The notes under the pieces were generated by a model. That model ran no database searches. It saw nothing but the letters and a program-made list of their open reading frames with translations, and was not told the DNA's origin. DNA of 58,833 nucleotides from Cyclobacterium sp. SYSU L10401 (GTDB taxonomy: Bacteria; Bacteroidota; Bacteroidia; Cytophagales; Cyclobacteriaceae), in contig NZ_WOFO01000012.1 in NCBI RefSeq assembly GCF_010993705.1, forward strand, positions 1 through 58,833, in the 5' to 3' direction. Position numbers and translations under genes: made by a program. Position 1 is the stretch's first letter; each line of letters opens with the position of its first letter. Positions 35,396 through 43,455 of the stretch are shown here, piece after piece.

Positions 35396-36127
35396 TTAAA
35401 GTATTTTGGCATCGTTTTTCAGCAACTGTACCAATTGATCCACATCCGCTACTATCTTTACCTCACCCTTTGGTGCAGGCAGTTCGTAGGTCTTGGTGGC
35501 TGTTCGGGGATCAGCCGATACCGCATCTACCACCTGAAGGGGCTTGCTCCTGGCCGACATGATTCCTCTCATGTTTGGAATTTTCCACTCTGCAATAGGT
35601 TCCTGGCATCCTGCAATAAAAGGCAGACCTACCTCTATAAATTCCTTGCCCCCTTCGATTTCTCTGGCCATTTTAGCCGTATTACCTTCTATTTCCAGTT
35701 TCATCACAGGCGATATGGAAGGTATACCTAACAGTTCCCCCACCATACCGTGTACCATTCCTCCATTAAAATCAATTGATTCCCTTCCCATAAGAATCAT
35801 GTCATAGCTTTTTTCTTTTGCCTGATGGGCAATCTGTTTTGCCACAAAATGGGCATCCCGGGGAAAAGCATTGACACGAATGGCTTCATCTGCTCCGATA
35901 GCCAGGGCTTTTCGCAAGGTGGGTTCAGTTTCTGCCTCTCCTACATTCAGCACAGAAATGCTTCCTCCTGTCTGCTCTTTAATTTCTACCGCTCTGGCCA
36001 GTGCATAATCATCATACGGCCCAATAATAAACTGAACGCCGGCTTTATCCAGCTGGGTGTTTTCGTCCGTAAACCTGATCTTAGATGTGGTATCAGGCAC
36101 ATGTGTGATACATACCAATATATTCAT
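35396..36127 (-). CDS. etfB: electron transfer flavoprotein beta subunit
   Basis: This 243-residue subunit begins MNILVCITHVPDTTSKI and has the GPYDDYALARAVEIKE and MGRESIDFNGGMVHGMVGELL segments of EtfB, which binds AMP. It is the first gene of the etfB-etfA-bfn unit. It works with EtfA in fatty acid and amino acid oxidation. Confidence 0.95.
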   Translation of the reverse strand: MNILVCITHVPDTTSKIRFTDENTQLDKAGVQFIIGPYDDYALARAVEIKEQTGGSISVLNVGEAETEPTLRKALAIGADEAIRVNAFPRDAHFVAKQIAHQAKEKSYDMILMGRESIDFNGGMVHGMVGELLGIPSISPVMKLEIEGNTAKMAREIEGGKEFIEVGLPFIAGCQEPIAEWKIPNMRGIMSARSKPLQVVDAVSADPRTATKTYELPAPKGEVKIVADVDQLVQLLKNDAKIL

Positions 36128-36138
36128 GTAATTTTAAT

Positions 36139-36146
36139 TAACTTTG
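36139..36146 (+). promoter_or_regulatory. possible -7 element for the TPR gene
   Basis: TAACTTTG matches TAnnTTTG and lies 35 bp before the TPR-protein ATG. No good -33 box is seen. The divergent etfB start is close on the other side. Confidence 0.4.
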
Positions 36147-36181
36147 TCAACAAATAATAAAAGTAAATGTAATCCCTCACC

Positions 36182-36508
36182 ATGAACCATGATGACAGGG
36201 TAAAGGTACTCTTACAATACATTGAAGAAGAACCTGAAAACCCTTTTAATATTTACGCCCTGGCTTTGGAATTCCAAAATCAAGACAAAGAAAAGGCTTC
36301 TTTTTATTTTAACAAACTATTGGAAGAACATAAAAGCTATCTTCCTACCTATTATCATGCCGCCTTGCTATTTGCAGAACTAGACCAACCTGAAAAAGCC
36401 GAAACAACATTCCAGGATGGTATCGCACTGGCAAATCTCCAAAATAATGCCCATGCCAAAAAGGAATTGCAAAATGCTTATTTAAATTTTCAGTTTGAAG
36501 GAGATTGA
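36182..36508 (+). CDS. small tetratricopeptide repeat protein
   Basis: This 108-residue soluble protein has about three TPR-like helical pairs, for example NPFNIYALALEFQNQDKEKA and PTYYHAALLFAELDQPEKAE. It has no signal peptide. TPR proteins hold partner proteins, and no partner is evident. It starts divergently from etfB. Confidence 0.7.
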   Translation: MNHDDRVKVLLQYIEEEPENPFNIYALALEFQNQDKEKASFYFNKLLEEHKSYLPTYYHAALLFAELDQPEKAETTFQDGIALANLQNNAHAKKELQNAYLNFQFEGD

Positions 36509-36580
36509 CGGAAGAACGTGATGGCTTTTCTATTAATCCTTCCGGGATCAACCTGGTAGAAAGTATCACAACTTTCAGGC

Positions 36581-37579
36581 TTAACTCATTTCTAAAACCA
36601 ACTTGCCCAGTTGTTGGCTGTTTTTCATTTTATCGAAGGCTTCCACTGCCTTTTCCAGAGTAAAAACCTCATCTACCAAAGGGGCGATTTTATCTTGGCC
36701 TACCCGCTCCAGCATGTTTTTAAAATCCTCATCCGAGCCCATGGTGGACCCCTGTAAGCAAAGTTGTTTCCAGAATATTTTCCTGGCATCCATTTCTCCG
36801 GGATTTCCTAAAGTAGCTCCATAAACCACAATCCTTCCTCCAGGCCTGGCCACCTCTATTAAATCATTCAAGGTATTTCCCATGGCACTGTCTATAATAA
36901 GATCAAAACCCCCATCAGCAGCTTTTGCCTCCTGTACCCAGTCGGACTTGTAATTGAAACCGGCACTTGCTCCCATACCCAGTGCTTTTTCCAACTTCCA
37001 GTGTTCACCACTACTCACACTTACTTTTGCCCCTGAGCTCAGTGCAAATTGAACTGCAAGCTGGGCTACACCTCCGCCAAAACCTGTCACCAATACCCTG
37101 TCTTCCTTTTTCAATTTCCCCTGGTAGACCAATGCCCGGAATGCTGTTACCCCAGCCAATGGTAAGGCTGCAGCTTGAATCGCATCCAAATGCCCTGGTT
37201 TTTCGTGAACCCTATCTGTCTTTACGCAGATATATTCTGCAAAAGTGCCGTGATTGGGCATACCAAGAATGCTGAATTCGGGAGCCTGGGCTGAAGCTTG
37301 ATTCCCCCAGTTGTTTGCAGGATTGATCAATACCTCCTTTCCCATCCAGTCCGAATCCACTCCTTCACCTACTTCTACTACCCTGCCGCTGCCATCTGAA
37401 CCTAAAATAATGCCATTTTTCAAATTCGGGTATTTCCCCTGCCTGCACCACTGATCCCTATGGTTTAACGCAGCAGCTTGAATTTTAATTTTAATTTCCT
37501 GGGGACCCGGTACCGGTTCTTTCATGTCCACCAGGGCAATTCCATCGGATTGGTTGCTATCTAAAATGATACACTTCAT
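36581..37579 (-). CDS. zinc-type alcohol dehydrogenase-like (MDR) oxidoreductase
   Basis: This 332-residue medium-chain dehydrogenase/reductase has an ALNHRDQWCRQGKYP catalytic-domain segment and GSDGSGRVVEVGEGVD. The Rossmann motif is VTGFGGGVAQLAVQFAL, with a glycine-rich loop differing from the usual GxGxxG. It lacks the full set of structural zinc Cys, so it is closer to quinone oxidoreductase-like members. The reaction is unknown. Confidence 0.8.
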   Translation of the reverse strand: MKCIILDSNQSDGIALVDMKEPVPGPQEIKIKIQAAALNHRDQWCRQGKYPNLKNGIILGSDGSGRVVEVGEGVDSDWMGKEVLINPANNWGNQASAQAPEFSILGMPNHGTFAEYICVKTDRVHEKPGHLDAIQAAALPLAGVTAFRALVYQGKLKKEDRVLVTGFGGGVAQLAVQFALSSGAKVSVSSGEHWKLEKALGMGASAGFNYKSDWVQEAKAADGGFDLIIDSAMGNTLNDLIEVARPGGRIVVYGATLGNPGEMDARKIFWKQLCLQGSTMGSDEDFKNMLERVGQDKIAPLVDEVFTLEKAVEAFDKMKNSQQLGKLVLEMS

Positions 37580-37766
37580 GCTATTTGATTGTCTGGTTAA
37601 ATTGTTTATTTATTGGATCAAACCCTTTAGAGGCCCGGATAAAGGCCGCTACCCATTGAACCCAATCATTCAGAAAGAGCCATTTTCTAAGGCCGGTCCC
37701 TGTCGGGAGGATCCCTTCTGGTGAATACAGCCTTTAAATGCGGCACATTTGATGCTTAGGGCTCAA

Positions 37767-39347
37767 TTAAAAGGGGGCCTTATCTTCTCCTCCGGGAAAA
37801 GGGTTGTCTCCCTTCTCGTCTCCATTGGCACGGCTACCCATCCGCACCATTCCTCCCTCATCAAATCCCTTGCCTCCTGCACTACTGGGAAAGCGACTGC
37901 CATAAAGCGCATCTTGTGGCTGGTAGGGTACATTTAAATCCAGGTCGGTAAACTTGGTGTACTTGCCAATAAACCTGAGCTTCACATTTTCCAGGGAGCC
38001 ATTTCTGTGCTTGGCTATGATTACTTCTCCTACTCCCGAGGTGCTGTTTCCATCTTCATCTTCGGTAATTCCGTAATATTCCGGCCGATACAAAAACATG
38101 ACGATATCGGCATCCTGCTCAATGGCTCCCGACTCCCTGAGGTCAGATAACTGAGGCCTTTTGTCGCCTCCTCTGGTCTCCACAGCCCGGGAGAGCTGGG
38201 ACAAGGCAATAACCGGAACGCTGAGCTCTTTGGCTATCTTCTTCAGTGCCCTGGAAATACTTGAAATTTCCTGCTCCCGGTTACCTCCATTATTGCCCTT
38301 ACTGTCTCCTGACATGAGCTGCAGGTAATCCACTACTATCAACTGAACATCATTCTGTGCCTTTAGCCGCCTACATTTTGCCCTTAGTTCCAATATAGAC
38401 AAGGCCGGTGTATCGTCTACAAACAAGGGGGCTGAGGTGAGTTTTCCTGTTTTATGAATCAGCTGCTGCCATTCATAATCCGCCAGGTTTCCCTTTTTGA
38501 TTTTTTCAGAATCCAACTCCGCTTCCGAACTGATCAAACGATTGACGAGCTGAATGGAAGACATCTCCAATGAAAAAATGGCGACCGGGCGATCATGGTC
38601 TACGGCTGCATTTCTCAATACCGAAAGCACAAAAGCAGTTTTTCCCATTGCAGGCCGGGCGGCAATGATCACCAGATCAGACTTTTGCCAACCGGAAGTA
38701 ACCCTGTCAAGGGCAGTAAACCCTGAAGGAACACCCGTAAGACCATCTTTCTGTCCTTTTTTGCTTTCTAATTCTATAATGGCTTCACGCATGATGGAGC
38801 GCATGTCCACATAGTTTTTTTTGATGTTATTTTCTGAAATTTCAAACAGGGACTGCTCCATTTTATCCAATAATTCGAAGACATCGGTAGTATCTTCAAA
38901 TGCCTCTTTTTGTATCTCGGAAGCAATCCTGATCATGTCCCGCTTCATGGCCTGCTCAGTAATGATTCTGGCATGGTACTCTATATTGGAAGCCGAAGAC
39001 ACCCGGGAAGTCAGTTCGGTGATAAAATAAGCCCCACCCACGAGCTCCAATTTGCCGTTCTTCCGGAGTTGATTGGTTACGGTAAGCAGATCGATGGGTT
39101 CTCCTGCATTGAACAAATCTAAAATGGCCTCATAGACCATCTTGTGAGCATCCTTGTAGAAGCTGTCCGGCAAAAGGATATCAACCACTGCAGTCAGGGC
39201 ATCTTTCTCCAACATCAAGGCTCCCAGAACGGCCTCTTCCAAATCAATGGCCTGAGGTGGCAATTTACCCAAAGCAGATAAAGGGTCACCTGTCCGTCTC
39301 CTTACTGTTCCCAATCGTTCAGTTTTATTGCTGTTTTTCTCTGCCAT
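37767..39347 (-). CDS. dnaB: replicative DNA helicase DnaB
   Basis: This 526-residue hexameric helicase has an N-terminal DnaB domain (PQAIDLEEAVLGALMLEKDAL) and a RecA-like core with Walker A ARPAMGKTAFVLS and Walker B-type LIVVDYLQLMSG. The motif QLSRAVETRGGDKRPQLSDL is also present. The C-terminus is glycine- and charge-rich and typical of Bacteroidota DnaB. It unwinds DNA at the fork. Confidence 0.97.
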   Translation of the reverse strand: MAEKNSNKTERLGTVRRRTGDPLSALGKLPPQAIDLEEAVLGALMLEKDALTAVVDILLPDSFYKDAHKMVYEAILDLFNAGEPIDLLTVTNQLRKNGKLELVGGAYFITELTSRVSSASNIEYHARIITEQAMKRDMIRIASEIQKEAFEDTTDVFELLDKMEQSLFEISENNIKKNYVDMRSIMREAIIELESKKGQKDGLTGVPSGFTALDRVTSGWQKSDLVIIAARPAMGKTAFVLSVLRNAAVDHDRPVAIFSLEMSSIQLVNRLISSEAELDSEKIKKGNLADYEWQQLIHKTGKLTSAPLFVDDTPALSILELRAKCRRLKAQNDVQLIVVDYLQLMSGDSKGNNGGNREQEISSISRALKKIAKELSVPVIALSQLSRAVETRGGDKRPQLSDLRESGAIEQDADIVMFLYRPEYYGITEDEDGNSTSGVGEVIIAKHRNGSLENVKLRFIGKYTKFTDLDLNVPYQPQDALYGSRFPSSAGGKGFDEGGMVRMGSRANGDEKGDNPFPGGEDKAPF

Positions 39348-39352
39348 ATAAA

Positions 39353-39360
39353 CAAAAGTA
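39353..39360 (-). promoter_or_regulatory. possible -7 element of dnaB (leaderless start)
   Basis: On the minus strand TACTTTTG matches TAnnTTTG and ends only 5 bp before the dnaB ATG. If used, transcription would begin at or next to the start codon. No TTTG with a 19 bp spacer is seen, so this is tentative. Confidence 0.35.
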
Positions 39361-39529
39361 CCCCTTTAAGGTCAAAGGTTTTGAACAAGTTATACACTTT
39401 ATTATCCACAAACCTGTAATCATTACTGATACAACCCATTGTGATCAAATTCTATTCCATAGAATGAAAAATAATTTGTACGCCCCTTTAGTAAGCTTCA
39501 GACAAAACAATTTAACCCGTAAAAATCCC

Positions 39530-39537
39530 TATATTTG
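39530..39537 (+). promoter_or_regulatory. possible -7 element for the exonuclease gene
   Basis: TATATTTG matches TAnnTTTG in the dnaB/exonuclease intergenic region (39348-39656, otherwise empty). It is 120 bp before the exonuclease ATG, implying a leader of about 115 bases. The -33 box is not clear. Confidence 0.45.
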
Positions 39538-39656
39538 CAGCGTTGATCACCCTGATGATTCTCCCATAAAGAAAAAATTTTGGCAGGATTCAGGACCGAA
39601 AAACTACGTACACTTATTTTGAGCCTAACCTTTTTCATATTCAAAGAAAAATCCAA

Positions 39657-40463
39657 ATGAAATTGAATTTAAAAAACCCCATTGCATTTTTTGATCTGGA
39701 AGCCACAGGAGTAAACATTTCCACAGATAGAATTGTAGAAATATCTATTTTAAAGGTTTTTCCAGATGGCAAGGAAGAAATCAAAACCTTGAAAATCAAT
39801 CCAACGGTACCCATCCCCCTGGAGTCTTCTCTTATTCACGGCATTTATGACAAAGATGTGGTCGATTCGCCTGTATTTAAAGATGTGGCCCGGGAACTTT
39901 TGCAGTTTTTTGAGGGAGCAGATCTGGCAGGCTTCAATGTATTAAAATATGATATCCCCTTACTGGTTGAAGAATTTTTGAGGGCAGGAATCGACTTTGA
40001 CCTGGAAAAGAGAAACCTGCTGGATGCTCAGAAGATATTTTTTATGATGGAAAAAAGAAACCTGGCATCGGCTTATAAGTTTTATTGTGGAAAAATTCTC
40101 GAAAATGCCCATAGTGCCGAGGCAGATACCCTGGCTACCTACGAAGTATTCAAAGCCCAGATTGAAAGGTATGCCGGAGAGCAAATGGAAGACCTTCAGG
40201 GCAATATTGTGGGCGTCATGGAAAATGACATGAAGAAAATCCACCTCATGATCAATGAAAAAATGGTGGATTTGGCCGGGAGGTTTGTTTTCAACGACAA
40301 AGGTGAAGAATGCTTCAATTTCGGTAAACTCAAAGGGAAACCCATCACACAGGTACTAAAAGAAGAACCCGGCTATTACGACTGGATGATGAAGGGCGAT
40401 TTTCCACTGGACACGAAAAGAAAACTCACCCAGGTGAAACTCCGGGGCTTTAATCAAAAATAA
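39657..40463 (+). CDS. DnaQ-like 3'-5' exonuclease with a C-terminal extra domain
   Basis: This 268-residue protein has a DEDDh exonuclease domain with FFDLEATGVN (Exo I), LAGFNVLKYDIPLL (Exo II) and HSAEADTLATYEVF (Exo III, with His). After about residue 190 a second small domain with ECFNFGKLKGKPITQVLKEEPGYYDWMMKGD appears, recalling the DUF3820 family. It may proofread or process DNA or RNA ends. The adjacent dnaB on the opposite strand suggests a role around replication, but this is inference. Confidence 0.85.
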   Translation: MKLNLKNPIAFFDLEATGVNISTDRIVEISILKVFPDGKEEIKTLKINPTVPIPLESSLIHGIYDKDVVDSPVFKDVARELLQFFEGADLAGFNVLKYDIPLLVEEFLRAGIDFDLEKRNLLDAQKIFFMMEKRNLASAYKFYCGKILENAHSAEADTLATYEVFKAQIERYAGEQMEDLQGNIVGVMENDMKKIHLMINEKMVDLAGRFVFNDKGEECFNFGKLKGKPITQVLKEEPGYYDWMMKGDFPLDTKRKLTQVKLRGFNQK

Positions 40464-40501
40464 GGGATTCGGCAGGGAGACCATTTTTTCCGGATAATAA
40501 G

Positions 40502-41110
40502 TCAAGGCAAACGACCTTCAGATTGACTCAAAACCTGCTTTTCTCTTATCAAACTTCCCAGGTGCTGTAGCTTTATGGGTTCCCTATACTGCCTGCAAAA
40601 ACGGGTATGGTAGGAATGGTTCTTTATAAACTGAATTTGCATGTCCAACCAACGGCTGCGGCTAAGCCCAGGTAATCCCCATCGCATTTCCTTATACAAA
40701 CCCTCACTGATGGCATCAAATTGAGCTGTGCCCAGGTATTCCAGATCCGCGTCTGCCAGAATGGCCTCAAGCCTACTTGACGGCCGCTGCGGAATTTTGG
40801 TGGCCATGATCATGCCACCAATTTTTTTGATGTCTTCCTTACTGAAATCCCATTCCGGCAATTCTTTTTCTATGATTTCGCAGGCTTTGGCCTCATGGTC
40901 TTCTTTTCCAAAAATAAACCCCATGTCATGAAACAAAGCGCCGGTTTTTAGCAGCATCAAATCATCCGGACCCATACATTCATACCTGCCTATGACTTCA
41001 GCCATGTCTATAACATATTCCGTATGTGCCAGATTATGGTAGGTCAATGCGGCAGGCAAACCCTCCGCCAGCCTTTTCCGGTAAAAACTAAAAAAAGATT
41101 CCCAATCCAT
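40502..41110 (-). CDS. HD-domain metal-dependent phosphohydrolase
   Basis: This 202-residue HD-superfamily protein has LTYHNLAHTEYVIDM (first His ligands), GALFHDMGFIFG (the HD pair) and LADADLEYLGTAQFD (last Asp). This arrangement matches small predicted metal-dependent phosphohydrolases, whose substrates vary from nucleotides to cyclic dinucleotides. It starts 6 bp after the YitT gene and ends a long minus-strand run. Whether it acts on cAMP from the upstream cyclase is not known. Confidence 0.8.
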   Translation of the reverse strand: MDWESFFSFYRKRLAEGLPAALTYHNLAHTEYVIDMAEVIGRYECMGPDDLMLLKTGALFHDMGFIFGKEDHEAKACEIIEKELPEWDFSKEDIKKIGGMIMATKIPQRPSSRLEAILADADLEYLGTAQFDAISEGLYKEMRWGLPGLSRSRWLDMQIQFIKNHSYHTRFCRQYREPIKLQHLGSLIREKQVLSQSEGRLP

Positions 41111-41116
41111 GCCTCT

Positions 41117-42013
41117 TCAATTGTTCTTTTCCTTCACTATACCTCCCCTGACTTCCTTAATGTGTCCAACAAAGAAAAACGCTCTATCGTCCAGTTCATA
41201 TACACTTTCTTTTATCCTGTGAATCTCCAGTCGGGTTACAATGGTCATCACAATATCACAATCATACTTGATGTCAAACTTGCCTGGTAAATATCCCCGC
41301 TCTCCCTTGTAGACCGTTATGGCCTTATCGTATTCATTGACTATCAAGGATTTGATTTTTTCATGCTCCCTACTGATAATGGTCAGGGAAGTATACTCCT
41401 CAAAACCGTCTACCACATAATCTGAAGTTTTCATGGCAGTATAATACACCAATATTGAGTACATCGCCGTCTCTATACCAAATTCGTAGGCTGCTCCTAA
41501 AAACAAAAATGAATTGAAGGTCAAAATGATTTCACTGGTGGAAAATCCCGACTTCTCCTTGGTATAATGGGCGATTACCTCCAACCCATCAATCACTCCT
41601 CCACCACGAATTACCAGCCCTATTCCCAAGCCAATAAAGATTCCCCCAAACACAGCTATTAACACTTTGTCATTGGTGACGGTAGGAATGGACACTACCT
41701 GCATCAACAATGCCAAAAGCAATACGGCAAAAGCCGCCTGAATGGCAAATGTTTTACCGATTTTCCGGTACCCCATGATCAGAAAGGGGATATTGAACAA
41801 TATGAGCAGCAAACTGATATTGATATGAAAAATCTCCTCTACCAGGATAGAGATTCCGGTCACCCCTCCATCTAAAAAATGGTTCGGAATCATGAAACCT
41901 CTTAATGCTATGACAGCAAAACCTACTCCAAAAAAGGTATATAATAGGGAGGAAGGGGCAAAAATTGACTTCCAGTTGACCGGTTTTTTATCTTGCATGT
42001 TATTTTTTATCAT
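41117..42013 (-). CDS. YitT-family membrane protein with DUF2179
   Basis: This 298-residue protein has five or six membrane helices of the YitT type (FGVGFAVIALRGFMIPNHFLDGGVTGISIL, split across helices 1 and 2; VIRGGGVIDGLEVIAHY). The C-terminal DUF2179 domain has AITVYKGERGYLPGKFDIKY. YitT proteins are of uncertain function, possibly transporters. It begins 7 bp after the receiver-cyclase gene and is probably in the same transcript. Confidence 0.85.
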   Translation of the reverse strand: MIKNNMQDKKPVNWKSIFAPSSLLYTFFGVGFAVIALRGFMIPNHFLDGGVTGISILVEEIFHINISLLLILFNIPFLIMGYRKIGKTFAIQAAFAVLLLALLMQVVSIPTVTNDKVLIAVFGGIFIGLGIGLVIRGGGVIDGLEVIAHYTKEKSGFSTSEIILTFNSFLFLGAAYEFGIETAMYSILVYYTAMKTSDYVVDGFEEYTSLTIISREHEKIKSLIVNEYDKAITVYKGERGYLPGKFDIKYDCDIVMTIVTRLEIHRIKESVYELDDRAFFFVGHIKEVRGGIVKEKNN

Positions 42014-42020
42014 TAGTCTG

Positions 42021-43061
42021 TTACTCCAATACTTCGTAAACCACCAAGGGTAATTGCTTGTTTTTCACGTCTATGGGGCCTATTTCCCGGCATTTGAACG
42101 ATTCTTTAACTTTTTCATGATCCTTTTCCGTAATCAATATCTGATTTTTTTCTGCGGCAGTCTGAAGTCTGGCAGCTATATTGACGGTGTCTCCGATCAC
42201 TGTGTAGTCCAGTCTCCTTAAGGTAGAAGAGCCTATATTACCTGAAACCATTTCTCCTGAGTTGATGCCAATGGACACCTTGGGGCTAAACTTGTATACC
42301 CCTTCAAATTCAGGCTGGGCGGCCAGACTCTCCCTTATCGCCAATGCCGCATCCAGGGCCCTGTCTAAATGGAATTCTCCCGTAAATACCGCCATAATTG
42401 CGTCCCCTATAAACTTATCTACCACTCCATTTTCTTTGATGATGGCAGATACCATCACATCAAAATAATTGTTTAACAAGGTCACCACTTTATCGGGCGA
42501 CTCATGCTCACTGATAGCAGTAAAGCTGCAAATATCAATGAATGCAACTGTTCCTACTATGGTTTCATTGTGGAACAAAGCCTTCTCAATCTCCATTCCC
42601 CCCATAAAATTCAGAACGGTTTCATCCACATACATGCGCAGGATATTGTTTTCCTTCACCGCCCGTACCGTATCTCTGATCTGCTGTACATGCTCCAGGG
42701 TTTTTTTGATGGTGATTTCCAAATCACTGAAGTTAATAGGTTTGGTGATAAAATCGAAAGCCCCTCTGTTCATGGCCATGCGGATATTGTCCATGTCGCC
42801 ATAGGCCGAAACGATGACGGATTTAAGCAGGGTATGCTGTTCATTTATCTTGGAGAGTAGGGTCAACCCATCCATTTCTGGCATATTGATGTCACTCAAT
42901 ACCAAATCGAAATCCTGATTTGATTTCAGGTGCTGTAGTGCAATTTTCCCATTCAGTGCAAAGACAAACTCGTACTCCTGCTGCCTTATTTTTTGCCTGA
43001 ATTTCTGCTTGATCAGCACCTCCAGATCCTCTTCATCATCCACTACAAGTATTTTGGCCAT
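42021..43061 (-). CDS. receiver-adenylate cyclase (class III)
   Basis: This 346-residue protein has an N-terminal receiver with VVDDEEDL, phospho-Asp57 in LVLSDINMPEM and a KPINF motif. A class III cyclase domain begins near residue 165. The two metal Asp residues lie in FIDICSF and FIGDAIMAVF, a Lys precedes the second (VDKFIGD), and LDYTVIGDTVNIAARL supplies the adenine-side Asp and transition-state Asn and Arg. The Lys/Asp pair favours ATP over GTP, so it should make cAMP under phosphorelay control. It starts 2 bp after a single-domain receiver. Confidence 0.88.
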   Translation of the reverse strand: MAKILVVDDEEDLEVLIKQKFRQKIRQQEYEFVFALNGKIALQHLKSNQDFDLVLSDINMPEMDGLTLLSKINEQHTLLKSVIVSAYGDMDNIRMAMNRGAFDFITKPINFSDLEITIKKTLEHVQQIRDTVRAVKENNILRMYVDETVLNFMGGMEIEKALFHNETIVGTVAFIDICSFTAISEHESPDKVVTLLNNYFDVMVSAIIKENGVVDKFIGDAIMAVFTGEFHLDRALDAALAIRESLAAQPEFEGVYKFSPKVSIGINSGEMVSGNIGSSTLRRLDYTVIGDTVNIAARLQTAAEKNQILITEKDHEKVKESFKCREIGPIDVKNKQLPLVVYEVLE

Positions 43062-43063
43062 AA

Positions 43064-43453
43064 CTATTTCGGAATTATTTGTTGCACTTCATCCTTCAAT
43101 GCCTTGAAATCTATGGGTTTGGTAAAAAACCCTTTGGCTCCAAAAGACATGGCCTTATTGAAATTTTCCCGATCTCCATAAGCTGATATCATGCTCACCT
43201 TAACCTGCGGAAATCTGGACTGCATCTTTTCCAATAGTTCCAAACCAGTCATGCCAGGCATGTTGATATCAGAAAAAACGTAAACCACCTGAGGCGGAGC
43301 TTCATCACCGAGCAACTTCAAGGCTTCTTCCCCTGAAAATGCAAAATCCAGCTCCAGCATTCCTGACCTGATTTCTTTCCTGAATTGCTGCCGAAACAAC
43401 ATTTCCACATCCATTTCATCATCTACAATTAATATTTTAATTGGATTGCTCAT
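43064..43453 (-). CDS. single-domain response regulator
   Basis: This 129-residue receiver has acidic residues in VDDEMDV, phospho-Asp62 in VFSDINMPGM, and Ser and Lys in SMISAYGD and FFTKPIDF. It closely resembles the receiver of the downstream cyclase (FRKEIRS versus FRQKIRQ), so the two are probably duplicates. It may compete for, or relay, phosphate from the kinase. Its start is 2 bp after the kinase stop. Confidence 0.88.
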   Translation of the reverse strand: MSNPIKILIVDDEMDVEMLFRQQFRKEIRSGMLELDFAFSGEEALKLLGDEAPPQVVYVFSDINMPGMTGLELLEKMQSRFPQVKVSMISAYGDRENFNKAMSFGAKGFFTKPIDFKALKDEVQQIIPK

Positions 43454-43455
43454 GA

